NCBI RefSeq assembly: GCF_040869045.1
Contig: NC_090321.1
Span: forward strand, 140,111,689-140,175,688
Source: Eurosta solidaginis
Lineage: Eukaryota; Arthropoda; Insecta; Diptera; Tephritidae
Reading direction: 5' to 3'
Length of the DNA: 64,000 bases
Shown here: positions 1 to 10,510 of the stretch, piece by piece
Numbering within the stretch: position 1 is the stretch's first letter
Layout: every line of letters begins with the position of its first letter
Notes under the pieces: generated by a model
Seen by the model: the letters and a program-made list of their open reading frames with translations, nothing else
What the model was told of the DNA's origin: nothing
The model's database searches: none
Made by a program: the position numbers and the translations under genes

Positions 1-705
1 AAACGAAACGCAGCAGGAAGAAATAATACTAAGAGAGCACAAGCGAGCGCGAGTGGCCGCGAAAACAAAACACAAATATTAAAAAATATTACTTTCCTAG
101 CATGTTTTCAAAGATAGACAAAAAGGTCAAACAGTTTTTAACCTGTGTTCAACAAAAATATGACGGACACCCTCCCAAACCCGAAATTCAGGCCACACCG
201 GTTCCACAAAATCCTGGAGAAATCGTCCACGTAGACATTTACTCCACAGAAAAAAGATTCATTCTCACTTCCGGCAATAAATATTCTAAATACGCTCAGG
301 TAAAAATAATCCCATCCAGAGCAGTGGAACACATAAAGGATCCAATTCGCGAACTTATGATTGCATTTGGAATTCCGAAACTTGTAGTTATAGATAATGA
401 AGTCATTGAATTCAGCCTCAATTTCATCTCTGCTAAAGGACCAAATGGATATAGAAGTTTTCGTAACACCCCCTTATGCTAGCACGACAAATGAGCAAGT
501 GGTAAGATTCCACTCAACCCTTTCCAAAATAATGAGATGCTTAAAGTCAGAAAACAATAGCCTACATTTCGAAGAATTGCTTTTTAAATCTGTTCAGGAA
601 TACAATTCGACAATTCATTGAACTACGAAGAAAAAAACCCCAAGAGACATTTTTCGGTACTAGAATTACCACAGACCCGCAGGAGTTAGAAAGACACAAA
701 TCTGG
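1..705 (+). pseudogene. Errantivirus-type (gypsy-group) integrase, frameshifted fragment
   Basis: Remnant of the pol integrase of an insect endogenous retrovirus or LTR retrotransposon. In life this enzyme would insert the cDNA into the chromosome. Bases 26-101 read as a degraded HHCC zinc-finger region in two frames. From 102 the catalytic core follows, with the first Asp in a HVDIYSTEKRF context and the second in VVIDNE. A frameshift near 395-410 moves the reading to the frame of 397-621, which holds the PPY and FHSTLSKIMR motifs. A further stop at 619-621 and frame loss end it before 725. The usual Cys pair of the zinc finger is incomplete (only one Cys remains), and the Glu region is altered. 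The left part lies outside the window. A LOA-type LINE follows immediately, so that LINE probably landed in this element. Family level is confident; the exact lineage (17.6/297-like) is inferred. Confidence 0.82.
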
Positions 706-984
706 CACAAATCCTTGGGCTGAACCCTCCCAGAGGGTGCCGGCTGGTAATATGCACAACAGTTTCCCCTTCCAGGGCAGTGCTAGCTAAGTTTAGGAAT
801 CATTTCCATTTGCGCCCCGGCTCCTTAATAGCTCAGGCATATGGAAATGGTTTTTAAACGTGGCCTCAAGGGAACTGCACCACGCCCAGTTGAAAAGGTG
901 GTCCACCCCTAATGCAGGGTGTTATGCGATTTCGTGCGATTTGGATGGTTTGCAGTCTGGGGCATCCGACTGTATTCGGCCTTT

Positions 985-2041
985 ATGCCGGCCTTTAAGA
1001 GACAAAGGTCTATGGGAAATGCCTCGAGCGATCCCAAAAGGCACAGGTCTTCGGCCTCTACTCCCCCTGCCCTGACCAAAACCTTCAGCGAGGCGGCTAA
1101 GGCCAACTTTACGCTGGCGGTTTTGAACCGCGGTCACCAGGATGGGAAAATAACCCCTGATAACTGGAAGGATGTCCTTAACGGCCTTCTCCAGATCTTT
1201 AAGGACATAATGACCAAGTATTCGGGGCCGGCTCCCACTATCCGTTATGCCGGCTGGTACCAGGGTAGGGTCAAACTTGTTTCCTGCACCGACGAACGCT
1301 CGTGCAAGCTCTACAAACTCGCCATAGCTTCGCTAGAACAGCTGTGGTCTGGGGCCAGGTTGGATGCGGTCGGTTTGGAAGAAATTCCGAACAGACCGAG
1401 AGCTTGGGTCCCAGACGGCGATCCTGGCGAAATCTTGGATACCACCGCGGAGTCGAATAAGGGGCTACCTTCGAGCGATTGGAGGATAGTCCGGGTCGGC
1501 GAGACAAGGGCGAAGCAGCGTTATGTTGGCTTCATCATAAATGAGGCTTCTCTCCCTTGGCTTGACGAATGTGGTGGAGTTTTAAGTTACGGCTTCTACT
1601 CCATCACGTTGAAAATTCGAAGGGATGGTACGAAGGAGGAAGCACCGGACGAGGGTGAGCCTGTACCTCAGGGCGAGGAGTTAGACAGAAATACCTGCTG
1701 CCCATGGCGCTGGGGAAGGAACCGCCACCACGCCGGAGGATCTGGTGATTGGGGACACCGCCTCGAGCGAACCCGCAACTGCCACAACGAATCTCAGGGA
1801 CCCATGCAACACCTTGAGTGAACATGGGGCCGATATCGAACTGGCACGCAGCACTCCGGATGCCGAGAGTGATACACTCTCGGTATTTGAGTTGGCGGGC
1901 CAGTTCTTTACGGGCATGGACGAGCAGCTTCTGCTGGAATCCGACCCGCCGGATGCCAAATTCGACGATACTATCGTAGAGGAGGCATCCGACGATGCGG
2001 ATCAGCAGAGGATGAACTTCGATGCCGCAAACGACCTTTAG
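985..2041 (+). pseudogene. LINE-1 ORF1 (DUF4780-like RNA-binding protein), frameshifted
   Basis: Nucleic-acid chaperone-type ORF1 of a LOA-clade LINE, expected to coat the element RNA. The reading starts with MPAFKRQRS, is basic for about 25 residues, then has a roughly 200-residue globular region (KITPDNW, YAGWYQG, SDWRIVR and LPWLDEC patches) as seen in DUF4780 proteins. The open frame stops being meaningful near 1700, and a shift of frame leads to the acidic, Asp/Glu-rich tail at 1745-2041. An upstream ATG at 919 is in frame, but the sequence between 919 and 985 does not look like this family, so 985 is preferred. The tail ends just before the endonuclease reading begins, as in a bicistronic LINE. 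Confidence 0.72.
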
Positions 2042-2760
2042 CGGGCGCGCAGGTACTGCAGATAAACCTGCACCACTCTAAGGTAGCCTCGGCTGCCCTA
2101 ATCTTACGCCTCAGCACAACGTATGAGGACGTCGTTCTAGTCCAGGAGCCTTGGGTCGTTGGCAGCAAGGTCTGTGGCCTCTTTTCTAAGGACTACCAGC
2201 TGGTGACACCGCCTGTGACAGGTAGAATCATATCTTGTATTTTAATAAAGAAAAATTTGTATTTATTTTACTATCTCTTTTTAGCGACGAGGACTTTACC
2301 TGTATTAGCATCGAGCTACAGGATCAAACAATCTGGCTGATGTCCGCCTATCTTTCGCACGATCGCCCTACTTCTGTGCAGGACCGGCTCTGCAAAGTGG
2401 TACGGAGGCCCACAGTAAAGGGTTCCCAATAATAATTGGGGCCGATGCCAATGCACATCACAACGCTTGGGGCTCTACCGACATTAACACTAGGGGTGAG
2501 TCTCTTTTTGATTCTATTATTAATAACAATCTAAGTATATGCAACTCTGGATACAAACCAACTTTCATCACCTCAAACAGGAAGGATGTTCTAGATATTA
2601 CTCTAATTTCAGGGGCATTCTCTGACCTTGTCAAAAATTGGAGAGTTTCCAACGAAAACTCCTACGCTGATCATATGTATATCATTTTTATTCTGCTCTT
2701 GCGTACACCGCCTAGGGTGGCTTACAGGAATAGGAGACGTACGGACTGAAAACTTAATAA
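2042..2760 (+). pseudogene. LINE-1 ORF2 endonuclease domain, broken
   Basis: AP-like endonuclease that would nick the target for target-primed reverse transcription. It opens with LQINLHHSK, then VLVQEPWV (catalytic Glu motif), then SAYLSHDRP, the GADANAHH motif that corresponds to the usual GDFNAH, and finally a SYADH-type end. These blocks lie in different frames. An AT-rich disturbed stretch at 2227-2283 breaks the middle, and stops occur near 2430 and 2748. Order and spacing still match the family. Confidence 0.7.
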
Positions 2761-4651
2761 AAAAGTCCTATCCTCTACTCTCCTAAAAAACGCTTTTCAC
2801 GGTAGGTCGAGCCTACCGCTAACAACTGATGAAGCGCCTTCTTTAGACACAACATTTGCTTCTCTCGGTGATCTAGACTCATCGTCAAAAATAGAAGAAG
2901 CAGTAGATCTTATCACCAAATCTTGTAACGCTGCCTTCACTGTAGCCTGCCCGGAGATTAAGGTAAGGGGTAAAAAGCAACCTTATCTGCTCCCCGAGCA
3001 GAGGAAAAACAGCAGAAAACTTTTTAACGAGGCTAAGCGCACTGGAATCTGGTCCCATTATAAGGACGCCTTAAAATCCTTTAAGAAGACAATCCAGAAG
3101 GCCAACAGGGACTCCTGGAAGAACTTCACCAATGACATCGAAGAAGTCTCAGAGGCCAATCGCCTACGAAAGGTCCTCTCCAAAAACCCCATACCTCCCA
3201 GCTGCCTGGGCCACTTCTAGTACGGAAATTCTGGAAACCCTGGTCAGCACTCACTTTCCAGGCTGCAGCTCTCAACCATACCTCTTAAACACGTAATCTA
3301 ACCCAGTACCGTTTCGACCCCTGGACCACATTGTAAGCGAAAAAGGAACTATCTGGGCAATCAAGTCCTTTAAACCCTTCAAATCTTCGGGAATGGATGG
3401 AATATTTCCCGCTGAATTACAAGCTGCAAGCGATCCTATAAGCCCGCTGCTACCTAAAATCTACAAGGCTTGCCTTAACCTGGTCTATATCCCCACGGAA
3501 TAGACCAAGGCAAAGGTAGTCTTCATACCTAAAGGAGGCAGGATATCGGGCAACAGTCAAAAGGATTTCAGACCAATAAGTCTGACCTCCTTCCTCCTAA
3601 AAGTTCTAGAACGATTGCCAGACGCCTATATTAGACGATCGGCAAATAAGGCACTAATCTCCAACAACCAACACGCCTATTCTAAGGGAAAATCCGTAGA
3701 GACAGCTCTACGTGCTATCACTACTAAGATAGAGAAGGGTCTTGCCTTTAAAGAATTTACGCTGGGTATCTTTCTCGACATAAAAGGAGCCTTCAACAAC
3801 GTTCTCCCAGCAGCGGTCACAAAAGCTCTACGATCACTAGGGGTGGAAGAGCCTCTTGTGGAATTCGTCGAGCTCCTTCTAAGCAAGAGAAGCATTATTT
3901 CTGAGCTGGGCAGCTCATCGTTAATAAGGTATTCCAACAAAGGAACCCCCCGGGGGGAGGTTGTTTCACCTCTACTATGGAACCTGACGGTGAACGCTCT
4001 GTTATCTATACTACAGCCCACCGGATGCCAAGTCATTGCATATGCCGACGACATAGCCTGGACAGTTACCGGCAAACACCTTTCGGTGCTTGGTGAACTC
4101 TTGCAAAATGCTCTTAATCTAACAAACACTTGGTCTAGGGAATGCGGACTCAGCATCAGCAGTGAAAAAACTGAGATGGTGCTTTTTACCCGCAAAAGCA
4201 TTATACCGGAATTTACCCTCCCGTCGCTAAATAGGAGGGAAATCAAACTCTCTACCGAGGTTAAATATCTTGGAGTTATTCTAGACAGAAAGCTTGACTG
4301 GAAGCGAAATGTGGAGGAACGATCCAGGAAAGCCACAATGGCTCTCTACGCTTGTAAGTCGGCAATCGGAAAAAGGTGGTGAGACCCATACTCTTCTACG
4401 TCGTCACCGTATGGTGGACGGCACTCGATATCGAATCTAACAAGAGCAAAGTAACGAGAGTGCATATGATGGCGACAATGCTTACCAGCGGTGCCCTTCC
4501 CTCCACTCCCACCAAAGCTCTTGAAACCATATTATTCCTTCTCCCAACTGATCTATATGGTAGATACTGTGCCTCCTGCAACGCGGCAAGGCTCAACGAT
4601 ATCGAACCATGGAGGGACTGCAGGTTTGGTCACACCCGGATCCTGAAGTAG
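2761..4651 (+). pseudogene. LINE-1 ORF2 linker and reverse transcriptase, with stops
   Basis: A Lys-rich linker (2761-3220) leads to the reverse transcriptase. Recognisable motifs are SSGMDGIFPAEL, FRPISLTSF, the motif A region FLDIKGAFNNV, GTPRGEVVSPLLW and an intact YADD at the active site near 4040. The largest uninterrupted piece is 3615-4382. A TAG at 3501-3503 lies in the same frame, a frameshift near 4370 moves the reading to the frame of 4376-4651, and a TAG at 4649-4651 follows. The domain would synthesise cDNA at the nicked target. The catalytic residues are present, but the ORF cannot be translated through. Confidence 0.85.
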
Positions 4652-4732
4652 GCCCCCGAAACCTTCTTTAAATTGGAACATACAACATCGTCCCCTTGCT
4701 GGGACAACAAATTTTCCACAAGAATCCCACAG

Positions 4733-4748
4733 AGGAACGAGTGGGCAA
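4733..4748. repeat. Left target-site duplication of LINE-2
   Basis: The 16 bases aggaacgagtgggcaa occur here and again at 8807-8822, directly outside the two ends of LINE-2. The LOA reading continues across them in one frame (copies 4074 bases apart, divisible by three). The outermost one or two bases may be chance identity. Confidence 0.9.
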
Positions 4749-4777
4749 AGGGGGCGCTTCCCAAGGCAGTCGGTTCT

Positions 4778-5398
4778 ATGTACGGGAGCCACTCGGGATT
4801 TTTCCCGACCAAGGACTGTCATTTCAGTGTAACCCCATTTAATTTGTTACGTCCCTCCCACAAATTTTCATCCTCCCAGCAGCTCCTTGCAGCGGGACTG
4901 CTCCATATTCTCTTGCTCCGGGAAGGTATCGAATCCAATCCGGGTCCGTCTCCTGACCCCGGCCCTGAGAAATGGTTTTGCTGCATCTGGCGGAAAAGAA
5001 TCTTTTTAGGACGGTCATACTCTGTTCAGTGTGTCTCGTGTAAGGGATGGTTGCATCGGACAGGTTGTTCTGGGCTTGATCCCAAAACCCGACGTCCACG
5101 TAACTTTTATAAATCTTTTGTGGCTCCTTGCTGTTCACGTCCAAGGGCGTCCCGTAGTCTACGCCTTAGCGCCCCCCCACTACCCTCCAGCAGCCCAGCT
5201 GCTCAGCAAGCCACAACTAGTACCCGCTGCTGCTCGCACCCCGCGGCGCCAACAACTCAAACAGCTGCTACCATCATAACTACTATCTTCGTAGTAGAGT
5301 CGGTAGCAATGCTGAGCATCAGCCCCTGCCCCCGTCTTCTCCCCCCTCTTTTCCGGCAGCAATCGTGTAGGTCAGGGAAACAGGCTCTTAGTCCCTAA
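4778..5398 (+). pseudogene. LINE-2 ORF1: 2A-like leader plus PHD-like zinc finger
   Basis: From the ATG at 4778, about 50 residues of leader rich in Leu (LLAAGLLHILLLREG) end in the 2A-like octet GIESNPGP at 4925-4948. A Cys/His-rich finger follows (WFCCIW, VQCVSCKGWLH, TGCSGLDP) and then a Pro/Ser/Thr-rich low-complexity tail to the stop at 5396-5398. The finger is of the PHD-like type found in ORF1 of several Jockey and CR1 elements. The frame is open upstream to 4673, but that part is LINE-1 sequence, so 4778 is the first ATG inside the element. A second Cys-rich block lies in another frame at 5433-5535, so the original ORF was probably longer. Confidence 0.62.
4925..4948 (+). other. 2A-like ribosome-skipping motif
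   Basis: Codes for GIESNPGP, preceded by a Leu-rich stretch. The known 2A consensus is D-V/I-E-x-N-P-G-P; here the first position is Gly, the rest fits. In 2A peptides the bond between the last Gly and Pro is skipped, giving two proteins from one ORF. 2A-like motifs at LINE ORF starts are known from other non-LTR elements. Whether this variant works is not shown by the sequence. Confidence 0.7.
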
Positions 5399-5432
5399 CC
5401 CCGTTTGCACCGTTTTCCAGCACAGAATAAAT

Positions 5433-6262
5433 ATGTTTGCGACATCCGCCCAATGCAGCTCCTGCCTTGGGCGGTGCCACTTTCCTAGATGTTCTGGTCT
5501 CCGCGACGGCAACCCCCCGACGGGTTTCATCGCGCCATGTTGCCAGGTCGCAAACCCCAATCTACCGGGTACCCCAATGCTTGCCCAAGGACGCCCAGTC
5601 CCAGGGCCACAACAGCAGTTGCGTCCTGGCCTTCCTCAACCCAGGCGTAGTCACCCGTCACTTACTCCCAGAGTGGCTACGTCTCCCCCTATGCACTTCA
5701 GAATTCTGCAGATAAATTGTAATGGATTAACTGGGAAGATCACGGAGATAGTCGATTTCATGAAGCGGCACAACATCCGCATTGCTCCGATTCAAGAGAC
5801 TAAACTCACAGCAAGATCTGCACTGCAAACCTGTCCTGGGTATAATGTCCAAAGAAAATATCGCATGAGCGGAAATGGAAGCGGCCTCGCGTTTATCATA
5901 CACCACTCTGTGCAATATCATATATTTGATCCTGGCATCGACCGCAGGGACAATGTCTTAGAACGTCAGGGCCTATCTGTCCGGTCAGGCGATGCAAACC
6001 TAGAAATCATCAACATCTACATCCCTCCTGCCACCTGTTGCCCCAGTGGATACCGCCCTAATATTAGCGCCTTACTCACTGGCAACAATCGTATTATCTT
6101 AGGCGACTTTAATGCCCATCACGATCTATGGCATTCAAACTTGATGGCGGACAGTAGGGGTGAGATGTTGGCCGCTCAAATAGAAGAAACGACGTTCTGC
6201 ACAATAAACGGAGACGCCCCCACAGGTATGGTAGGAAGCTGTCACTGGATATCTCAATCGTG
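5433..6262 (+). pseudogene. LINE-2 endonuclease with N-terminal Cys-rich block
   Basis: Residues 1-40 are Cys-rich (CSSCLGRCHFPRCSG, IAPCCQV) and look like the end of an ORF1-type finger. A Pro/Gln-rich spacer follows, then the AP endonuclease from about 5691: LQINCNGLTGK, IQETKL (catalytic Glu), NIYIPP, and ILGDFNAHHDLWHS (Asp/Asn). The frame is lost around 6245-6262, and the last endonuclease motif, ASDHLPI, lies in the next frame at about 6310-6330. Function: nicking target DNA for target-primed reverse transcription. Fusion of the finger to the endonuclease may be native or due to indels near 5400. Confidence 0.8.
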
Positions 6263-8425
6263 AGCGCAGAACTCGTAAACTGCGTCAACTGGCAGCCGAT
6301 GGTAACATTGGCATCCGACCACCTGCCTATACTTATTTCGTTCGAGCGTACCTCCGACTTCATCGTTACAGAAAAACGCACTTTCATAAAATTTAAAAAA
6401 GGAAAGTGGGAGGAATACAAATCTTTTACAGACAACCTCTTTGCTGCCCTCCCTATCCCGACTGATGCCCGCCAAGGGGAGCGTGCTTTCCGCAAGGTTA
6501 TTGAATCCGCCTCGGCACGTTTCATTCCCGCCGGGAGAATTCCCGAAATTGGGCCCCACTTCCCGGCGGAGGCCGCAAATTTAGCGAGAGAATGTGACCT
6601 TATAAGACAGCTCGACCCAGGCGACCCCCAAATAAGGGACATAAACCAATGCATCAGATTGCTTGTGGATGAACACAAGCGGGCGAAATGGGAGGAGAAC
6701 CTCTCTGTCGGTGTGGGTAAACTTTGGTCCACCGTAAAGTCCCTATCGAATACGTCTAAGCACAATGACAAAATTGCCATCGCCTTCGGCGATAAAGTGC
6801 TGTCGGATTCGAAAAAATGCGCGAGCGCTTTCTCCCGCCAATATGTAATGCATTCTACGGTTGACAAAGATAGACGGAGGGCCAACAGACACGCACATAA
6901 ACATAAATTCAGCGCGTCACCAATTACCATCACCGCCAGAGAGGTTGAAGATGCCATTGGTCACACTAAACCATCCAAAGCAGTAGGCCCAGACGGCATA
7001 GCCATGTCGATGCTTAGAAGCCTAGGGAAAGAGTGTTTCAAATACTTAGCACATGTCTCCAACCTGTCTCTTTCCACCTTTGTCATACCCGAAAAATGGA
7101 AAATGGCCAAGGTGGTCCCTCTACTAAAGCCTGGGAAACCAGCTAACATAGGAGAGTCGTATCGTCCGATATCTCTCCTATCGCCAGTAGCAAAGACGCT
7201 TGAAGCCATTTTGCTCCCCTACTTCCCAGAAAATTTGCAGCTAGCCTCTCATTAGCATGGCTTCAGAAAACTCCATAGCACCACCACCGCGCTAAATGCC
7301 ATCAGCACCCAGATAAATTGCGGTTTAAATCAAAACTCCCACCATAGAACAGTACTCGTACCGCTAGACCTATCAAAAGCTTTTGATACGGTCAACCATG
7401 GCACGTTACTGCAAGACCTGGAAGGGTCTACCCTTCCCCCATGTCTTAAAAGGTGGACTGCAAATTATCTGGGTGGTCGGCAGGTATCGGTGCAATTTAG
7501 AAACGAAACATCAAAACCAAGAAGAATTAAACAAGGGGTGCCACAGGGTGGTGTCCTATCCCCACTTTTGTTTAATTTCTACATATCTAAGCTACCTTCA
7601 CCACCAGGAGGAGTCACTATCGTTTCATACGCCGATGCCTGCACAATAATGGCCACAGGCCCAGGCCCACAGATCGATGATCTCTGCAACAGAATAAACG
7701 GCTACCTCCCTGATCTCTCCAGTTTTTTCGCCTCGCGAAACCTGGCATTATCGCCGACTAAATCCCCCGCGACCTTATTTACAACATGGACGTCCCAAAT
7801 GTCGACCATTTTGAACATCCACGTCGATGGCACTACGCTACCGACTGCCCTACACCCCAAAATCTTGGGTGTGACATTTGATCAGGATCTACGTTTTGGT
7901 GAGCACGCAGCTGCAATTGTTCCGAAAATCCAGAGCCGTAATAAAATCCTCAAATCCCTTGCAGGCAGTACCTGGGGAAAAGATAAAGAAACGCTCATTA
8001 CAATCTACAAAGCAATTGGCCAGCCGTTTACATACTACGCGTCACCCATATGGTCGCCAAGCCTAAAAATTACCCAGTGGAAGAAGCTACAGGCCTGCCA
8101 AAATACTGCTCTCAGAATCGCCACGGGCTGCCTACTTATGTCCCCAGAACACCATCTACATAATGAGGGGAGAATACTCCCCATCAGGGAGAGAAATGAG
8201 ATGCTAACCAAACAGTTCCTGTTGAATACCCAGAAACCTGGGCATCCAAAAAGACATCTGATTGATGAGCCAACGCCGCCTAGGGGCTTAGGGAGTCATT
8301 TCCGTAAGCATTTTGAGGAAATACGGCACCTGAGAACTCAGCCGTATGAAGTAAAAAACACAAGCAGGTCCTTGGTGAACTCCACAAACAGGCGTCGGAC
8401 CTTTATGTCAGGAATTGCCCGGTGA
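6260..8425 (+). pseudogene. LINE-2 reverse transcriptase, catalytic Asp lost
   Basis: Reads in one frame from the end of the endonuclease (ASDHLPI) through the linker to the RT: KAVGPDGIAM, YRPISLLSPVAK, VPLDLSKAFDTVNH (motif A), KQGVPQGGVLSPLLF (motif B). The active-site box at 7628-7639 reads YADA, so the second catalytic Asp is replaced by Ala. A single TAG at 7253-7255 splits the reading into 6260-7255 and 7490-8425; the part between is open and carries motif A. The thumb region (FTYYASPIWSP, TGCLLMSPEHHLH) is well kept. Inactive by both the stop and the missing Asp. Confidence 0.88.
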
Positions 8426-8733
8426 ATCCAGTACTCAAAGAAAAGTACCCAAAACTTGTGGAAGAGGAACGCATACTCCCCAGGGAAACGCGTGTCACTC
8501 TTGCTCAACTTCGTTCTGAAAACTGTAACAGGTTAAACTCTTACCTATCCAGAATCAACCCCGACATACAAAATGTATGCCCCGCTTGCAATGTGTCCCC
8601 ACATGACACCAACCATCTCTTTAATTGTAATGTGGAACCAACGCCTCTAACACCCCTTTCATTATGGTCCAGCCCTGTTGAAACTGCAAGTTTCCTTGGA
8701 CTCCCGTTAGCGGATATTGATGACAATTTGTGA
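8422..8733 (+). pseudogene. LINE-2 C-terminal Cys/His knuckle, frameshifted
   Basis: Continuation of ORF2 after a frameshift at about 8422. It ends in a C-x2-C-x8-H-x3-C knuckle (CPACNVSPHDTNHLFNC) of the kind that ends ORF2 in several LINE families and probably helps bind template RNA or target DNA. The last residues run to the TGA at 8731-8733, within the duplicated 24-bp block. Short and broken from the RT, so a remnant. Confidence 0.7.
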
Positions 8734-8766
8734 TCGGTCGCGGATGACAATTTGTGATCGGTCGCG
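8719..8766 (+). repeat. 24-bp perfect tandem duplication in LINE-2 3' end
   Basis: A 24-base block beginning gatgacaatttgtg occurs twice without a mismatch (8719-8742 and 8743-8766). The first copy holds the ORF2 stop codon. The perfect identity suggests a young or family-wide duplication in the 3' untranslated region. About 40 bases further comes the (CAA)n tail. Confidence 0.9.
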
Positions 8767-8806
8767 GCTGTTAGGTGGGGCGAAGCACTGCTACAACAAC
8801 AACAAC

Positions 8807-8822
8807 AGGAACGAGTGGGCAA
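8807..8822. repeat. Right target-site duplication of LINE-2
   Basis: Second copy of the 16-base direct repeat described at 4733-4748, directly after the CAA tail. LINE-1 RNase H reading resumes here. Confidence 0.9.
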
Positions 8823-9715
8823 TCGGCGTGGAGCCGGGATCTCACAAAATCTCCGTTTTTAGAGATGGCTCTAAACTAAACAACAGAGTCGGCAGCGGAA
8901 TATTCTTGGAGAAGCTCAATCTAAGCGAGAGCTTTCGCTTACCCGACCACTGCAGTGTTTTTCAGGCTGAACTTATAGCTATCTGGGAAGCAGCCCTCTA
9001 TCTCGCTAACCTGCAGGTGACCAATTCTATTTAAATTTTCTCTAACAGCCAAGCTGCCATAAAATCTCTGCAATGCAGTAACACCTCGTCACTAGTGGCA
9101 TTGAAGTGCAGAGAAACCCTCAACAAACTAGCTGAATATTGCAACCTAAGCATAATATGGGTTCCTGGCCACTGTGACATCTCAGGAAATTGCGCCGCGG
9201 ATGAGCTAGCTAGGGAGGGGCCAGCCCTCCTCTAAACACTTGCATACACTGCCTACGATCTCTTTTCACGGATCAAGCAAACGCCAGATGGGCCAAGGAA
9301 CCTACATGTAGTATATCCGAGCAAATCTGGCCTAAGCTGGATGAAATAGATCGCAATCGGTGATATTGTTAAACCGTATCTCTATAAGCCCACTAGTGGG
9401 CCTTCTCACAGGTCACTGTCTCATGGGCACTCATGGTGTCTATATTGGCCTGCAGACAAATGACTTCTGCCGCAGCTGTAGGAACGAGGAGGAGATAGAA
9501 AGCGTAGAGCACTATCTGTGCCACTGACCCGTACTGTGAAAAACCACGCACCACTGCCTCCACAGACACTCCCTTGGGTGCCTTGCGGAGCTTGAATCTA
9601 CAAACCCAAACGACATCTTGCGTTTCATTTGTCAAAATTATTAAGAGATTAGGCTCAAAACTATCACCTAGGTACAAAAAGGAAATAGTTGCAGAAAACA
9701 ATAGGAGTACAGTAG
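8823..9715 (+). pseudogene. LINE-1 RNase H domain and 3' region
   Basis: RNase H would remove the RNA strand during second-strand synthesis. VFRDGSKL (first Asp kept) and AELIAIWEAA (Glu kept) are present. The third motif reads FSNSQAAIK, so the usual Asp is replaced by Asn, and a TAA at 9033-9035 lies just before it. WVPGHCDISGNCAADELA holds the His and the last Asp. After about 9235 frames and stops alternate; the C-terminal knuckle cannot be traced with confidence. The element ends near 9715, where family A sequence begins. Confidence 0.78.
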
Positions 9716-10455
9716 AGTTGTATGGGATATATACTATATATAACTCCGATCAAAGTGATTTTTTCAGGATATCTTCTATGATATATGATATTCTAATATA
9801 AATATCACCAAGTTTAACGTTTTTATATTGGAAATTAAGGGAGAAATGGCTAAAAATATTTCTATCTGAACGATCGGTTGTATGGCATATATATTATATA
9901 TAGCTCCGATCGAAATGATTTTTTCATGAAATCTTCTATGATATATTAGAATAAATATCACCAAGTTTAACGTTCTTATATTGGAAATTAATGGAGAAAT
10001 TGCCAAAAATCTTTCTATCTGAACGATCGGTTGTATGGGATATATACTATATATAGCTCCGATCAAAGTCATTTTTTCAGAATATCTTCTATGATATATT
10101 AGAATATACATCACCGGGTTTCAGATTTATATTTTCTAAATTGCGGCAGGAATGACCAAAATCGTCTTATCTGAACGATCGGTTGTATGGGAGATATATG
10201 TTATAGTGGTTCGATCCCACCGGATCCGACAAATGTCTAATATAATACAAAAATACATCCTTGTACCAAATTTCATTGAGATATCCCAAAATTTGAGGGA
10301 CTAGTTTGCGTTCAAACAGACAGACGGACAGACGGACGGACGGACGGACTGACAGACGGTATACTTAAAGGTGAGTCTATCTTCTATATTTCTCAACGTT
10401 ACAAACATCGGACCAAAGTTAATATACCATTTCATGTTCATGAAAGGTATAAAAA
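9716..10455 (+). repeat. Repeat family A, 5'-truncated copy
   Basis: Four imperfect 125-135 bp units (each with gttgtatgggatatatactatatata and a gaaat...aaat core) lead to a family-specific 3' block, a GACG/GACA tetranucleotide run at 10318-10362, and the family 3' end: a TTTCAT-gttc-ATGAAA hairpin followed by ggtataaaaa ending at 10455. The 5' end (ACAAGTAAGGACGGG) is missing. No coding content. It lies directly against the end of LINE-1. Confidence 0.85.
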
Positions 10456-10510
10456 TATTGGAAACTTATTGGAAAACAACGATAGACAAGTAGTAATAAA
10501 TAAAAAAATT

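Larger units (their letters stand above)
4749..8806 (+). mobile_element. LINE-2: Jockey-group LINE with 2A-like motif and CAA tail
   Basis: A full-length-looking but mutated non-LTR retrotransposon of about 4.06 kb, inserted between the RT and RNase H of LINE-1. The order is a 5' leader, ORF1 with a 2A-like motif and PHD-like finger, AP endonuclease, RT, a C-terminal Cys/His knuckle, a short 3' region and a (CAA)n tail ending at 8806. The 16-bp target duplication fixes both ends. There is no RNase H after the RT, which together with the LDLSKAFDTVNH motif points to the Jockey/CR1 side rather than LOA or I. The clade is my inference. Confidence 0.85.
780..9715 (+). mobile_element. LOA-type LINE (LINE-1), interrupted by LINE-2
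   Basis: Non-LTR retrotransposon whose parts read in the expected order: 5' untranslated region (about 780-984), ORF1 (985-2041), endonuclease (2042-2760), linker and RT (2761-4732), then after a 4-kb insertion RNase H and the 3' region (8823-9715). ORF1 resembles the DUF4780 proteins, and an RNase H follows the RT; both are typical of the LOA/I group. The two halves join in the same frame across the target duplication of LINE-2, which shows they are one copy. Many stops and frameshifts make it dead. The exact 5' and 3' ends cannot be set by eye. Confidence 0.8.
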
